From Theropithecus gelada (Eukaryota; Chordata; Mammalia; Primates; Cercopithecidae): DNA of 64,000 nt. Shown one piece after another: positions 62,051 through 64,000 of the stretch. The DNA is taken from contig NC_037673.1 of NCBI RefSeq assembly GCF_003255815.1, forward strand, positions 11,301,006 to 11,365,005. Reading direction: 5' to 3'. The notes below the pieces were generated by a model. The model had not been told where the DNA came from and made no database searches. It saw only the letters and a program-made list of their open reading frames with translations. Position 1 is the first letter of the stretch, and every line of letters starts with the position of its first letter. A program made the position numbers and the translations under genes.

Positions 62051-63846
62051 GTCAGTATTACAATTTGTAAATATACCTTAACAAAGCCAACAAAAATTTA
62101 ATGCCATCGGTGTTTGCTACAGTTTAAGTACAGATTATACATAAATTTTTCACTGAAATTATGAATATATTCATTTCACTCCAAACATACAATGTTTCTG
62201 CTGACAAGTATAGAATGGTATTGTCAGCCTCTTTCAAAGACTGAGTATAAAATAGTAGGTGTCTCAGATACCTAATGTGAAATAAAACATGAGGCCACAA
62301 TGCAAAGGCAACCCAACTCAAATGCCAGAACTCATTTGGTCCCAGAGCTTCCCACTGTAAGCTCAGCAAAGGGCCAATTTTCTTCCACCCCCAAGTCTTT
62401 CGTTGCACATTGATGCCAACTTGTCCACCTTCCCCTTAATGCTCAGCAGTTTTGCCTTTCACTCCATTTCATTGCATATGTAAGGCTGATTGCTTGTTGT
62501 GCTTACTGATTACCTCCTTTAAAGTTTTAAATTGCATTGTTTTAAAAATGAACACTATACTATGTGTGATATTTAGTAATGAGGTAAAACCTAAAACATA
62601 AACTTGCAGGTAGGAAAGATTTGCATAATTCATTGAGATTATATGAAACACTATCATATTAGGAATGTACACATTGCTAATTGTAAAATTATATCCCATC
62701 AACCATCACAAATTGAAGAGTCAGAGTGTTTAAGTCACTTAAATTGTTAAGTGGTTGAGGCCTGGAATGTGTTTTCAGTTTTGCTAGACACTCTGACTTT
62801 GTCTCTGGTGGCTGCCACTGTGTAATTATGTTCTTTCTCCTTAGAGGAGCAAAGACAGCAAGATTAACTCGCTCAGATATAGGAAGCTATGACACCGCAT
62901 GTCACATCCACAAAAATATACCTACTCATGCTTTTTCTAAAATGAAATATTTGCTCTACACAAAGCATTAAACTTCACACGCAAATCAGAAAAGTACAAG
63001 AAGAGTTTTACAAGTGTACAAGCACACACAGACACACACAAATGGAAGAACCCATTAGAGTTTTAATTCTAAGTTTTAAAAATTGTGCCAAATTGTTCTT
63101 ATTTCTTCTTTTTTTTTTTTTTTTTTTTTTTGGTGTGCTGGAGGCTCTCTCACTCTTTCTGCTAAGGAGGAACCTTATTTCATCTATTTTCGGCTGCCAG
63201 GTAGAGGATAGATGATGAATAAAATTTGAGCTAATTTGCAGAGGTGTTTGGAAAGCATTTGAAAAATTGCTGGTGATCACTATGCTCCAAAATTGGGTCA
63301 TGAGGAGCAAGTCCCATAAAACAGCTCTTTTGTCTTTTGGATAGATTTATTAACACTGGAAGAACTAGGGAAGTCTGTAAAAAAAAAAAAAAAATGTTTC
63401 TGGACTTTGGCCAAACATCTGAGAGGGCTAGCGGTAGTGTGCTGAAATGCCCTTCTAACTCTCATCACTTCTGATAATTCTTCAAGACCTATCTAGATGT
63501 CCCCAGTTCTGCAAAGCAGACCCTACACAATCCGGGTGGAGTCACCAGCAGCTCTTCAGTGGCTCCACAGAACAAATGCTCTCCATTGTGCCCTTTATCA
63601 GCTGTGTACCACGATGTTTTTAACAATTCGTTTTAACACAGCCTCCTCTATTGGACCATGATTCTATAGTATAACAAAATGTTCAGACTGCATGCAGGCA
63701 TCAATAGATATCTGATGAAAGCTATGGTTGAAATCCTGCAGACAAAATAAAAAAAATTACTATGGGTAACAGTAGATGTAAATAGATAGTTAATGACAAT
63801 GTGGAAATAGTATTTGCTATTTCAAACAATGGGGAGTACCCTTATA
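62051..63846. other. Unassigned intronic DNA with homopolymer runs
   Basis: T23 at 63109-63131 and A16 at 63379-63394, and a CA patch near 63022-63042. No gene or repeat family was recognised. Confidence 0.4.
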
Positions 63847-63847
63847 G

Positions 63848-64000
63848 CAGTGGTCCCCAGCCTTTTCAGCACCAGGGACCAGTTTCATGGAAGACAATTT
63901 TTCCACAGACTAGGTGGGGGGTGGGTCATGGTTTTGGGATGTTTCAAGTGTGTTACATTTATTGTGCACTTTATTTCTAGTATTACATGCTCATCATTAT
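63848..64000 (+). mobile_element. hAT-superfamily DNA transposon, 5' end, cut by the window edge
   Basis: cagtggtccccagccttttc is a hAT-type terminal inverted repeat. It is followed by 'agcaccagggaccagtttca', tggaagacaatttttccaca and 'tacatttattgtgcacttta', which I associate with a Zaphod-like (Tip100) element. The other end is outside the window. Confidence 0.7.

Larger units (their letters stand above)
1576..64000 (-). other. CTNND2: CTNND2 intron upstream of the exon (acceptor side), continuing past the window
   Basis: Everything to the right of the exon is upstream on the CTNND2 transcript and contains no other recognisable exon. The preceding exon, expected to encode the stretch just before ELQFERL, was not found on either strand. 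This block is therefore inferred to be a single intron of more than 62 kb. Its content is intron sequence and transposon relics, listed separately. Confidence 0.8.

Overview
The window is vertebrate nuclear DNA from a catarrhine primate, most likely human. It is AT-rich, it carries young Alu copies including AluY-type ones, and it contains MaLR/THE1 LTRs and MADE1 mariner MITEs. It has one protein-coding exon, on the minus strand at 1463-1575. That exon encodes 37 codons of the N-terminal coiled coil of delta-catenin (CTNND2), which I recall as lying on human 5p15.2. Splice sites on both sides are canonical. No other exon, tRNA, rRNA or CpG island was recognised, so the rest is read as intron: about 1.46 kb downstream of the exon in gene orientation (1-1462) and about 62 kb upstream of it (1576-64000).

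Layout by region. 1-3.6 kb: the exon and mostly unique intron. 3.65-9 kb: a 5'-truncated Alu, T-rich ancient L1-like DNA and an MLT1-type LTR. 9-14.6 kb: old L2 and MIR scraps. 14.6-15.05 kb: an AluS with a 13-bp target-site duplication, inserted in a MIR. 15.05-24.9 kb: largely unique, with an antisense L2. 26-27 kb: an AluY and an ERV1-type LTR. 28.1-30.4 kb: a large CCTG/CCTT microsatellite, then an ancient L1 split by an MST LTR and followed by a MADE1. 33.6-37.2 kb: AluJ, an antisense MST LTR, AluY and AluS. 40-45.6 kb: antisense L2 split by an ERVL LTR, then an MLT1-type LTR, then a sense L2 relic. 47.2-49.3 kb: an MST LTR, AluS and AluJ. 50.7-55.7 kb: an L1 remnant, MIR, a rearranged MADE1, a diverged local repeat and two AluS. 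56.4-56.9 kb: an LTR-like block. 59.4-60.3 kb: an unusual THE1 LTR / L1 ORF2 / LTR-end composite. 61.5-62.05 kb: an L1 relic with an internal TC repeat. 63.85 kb to the end: the start of a hAT transposon.

There is no set of genes working together here. The only functional product is the CTNND2 exon. The observations most worth following up are (1) the LTR-L1-LTR composite with a near-matching outer 5-bp duplication, (2) a MADE1 holding a 36-bp insert that closely matches a site about 970 bp away, (3) the CCTG/CCTT tract, and (4) repeat-free blocks that could be conserved non-coding elements. I found no convincing new biological system. Repeat family names come from remembered consensus features, not from a database search.
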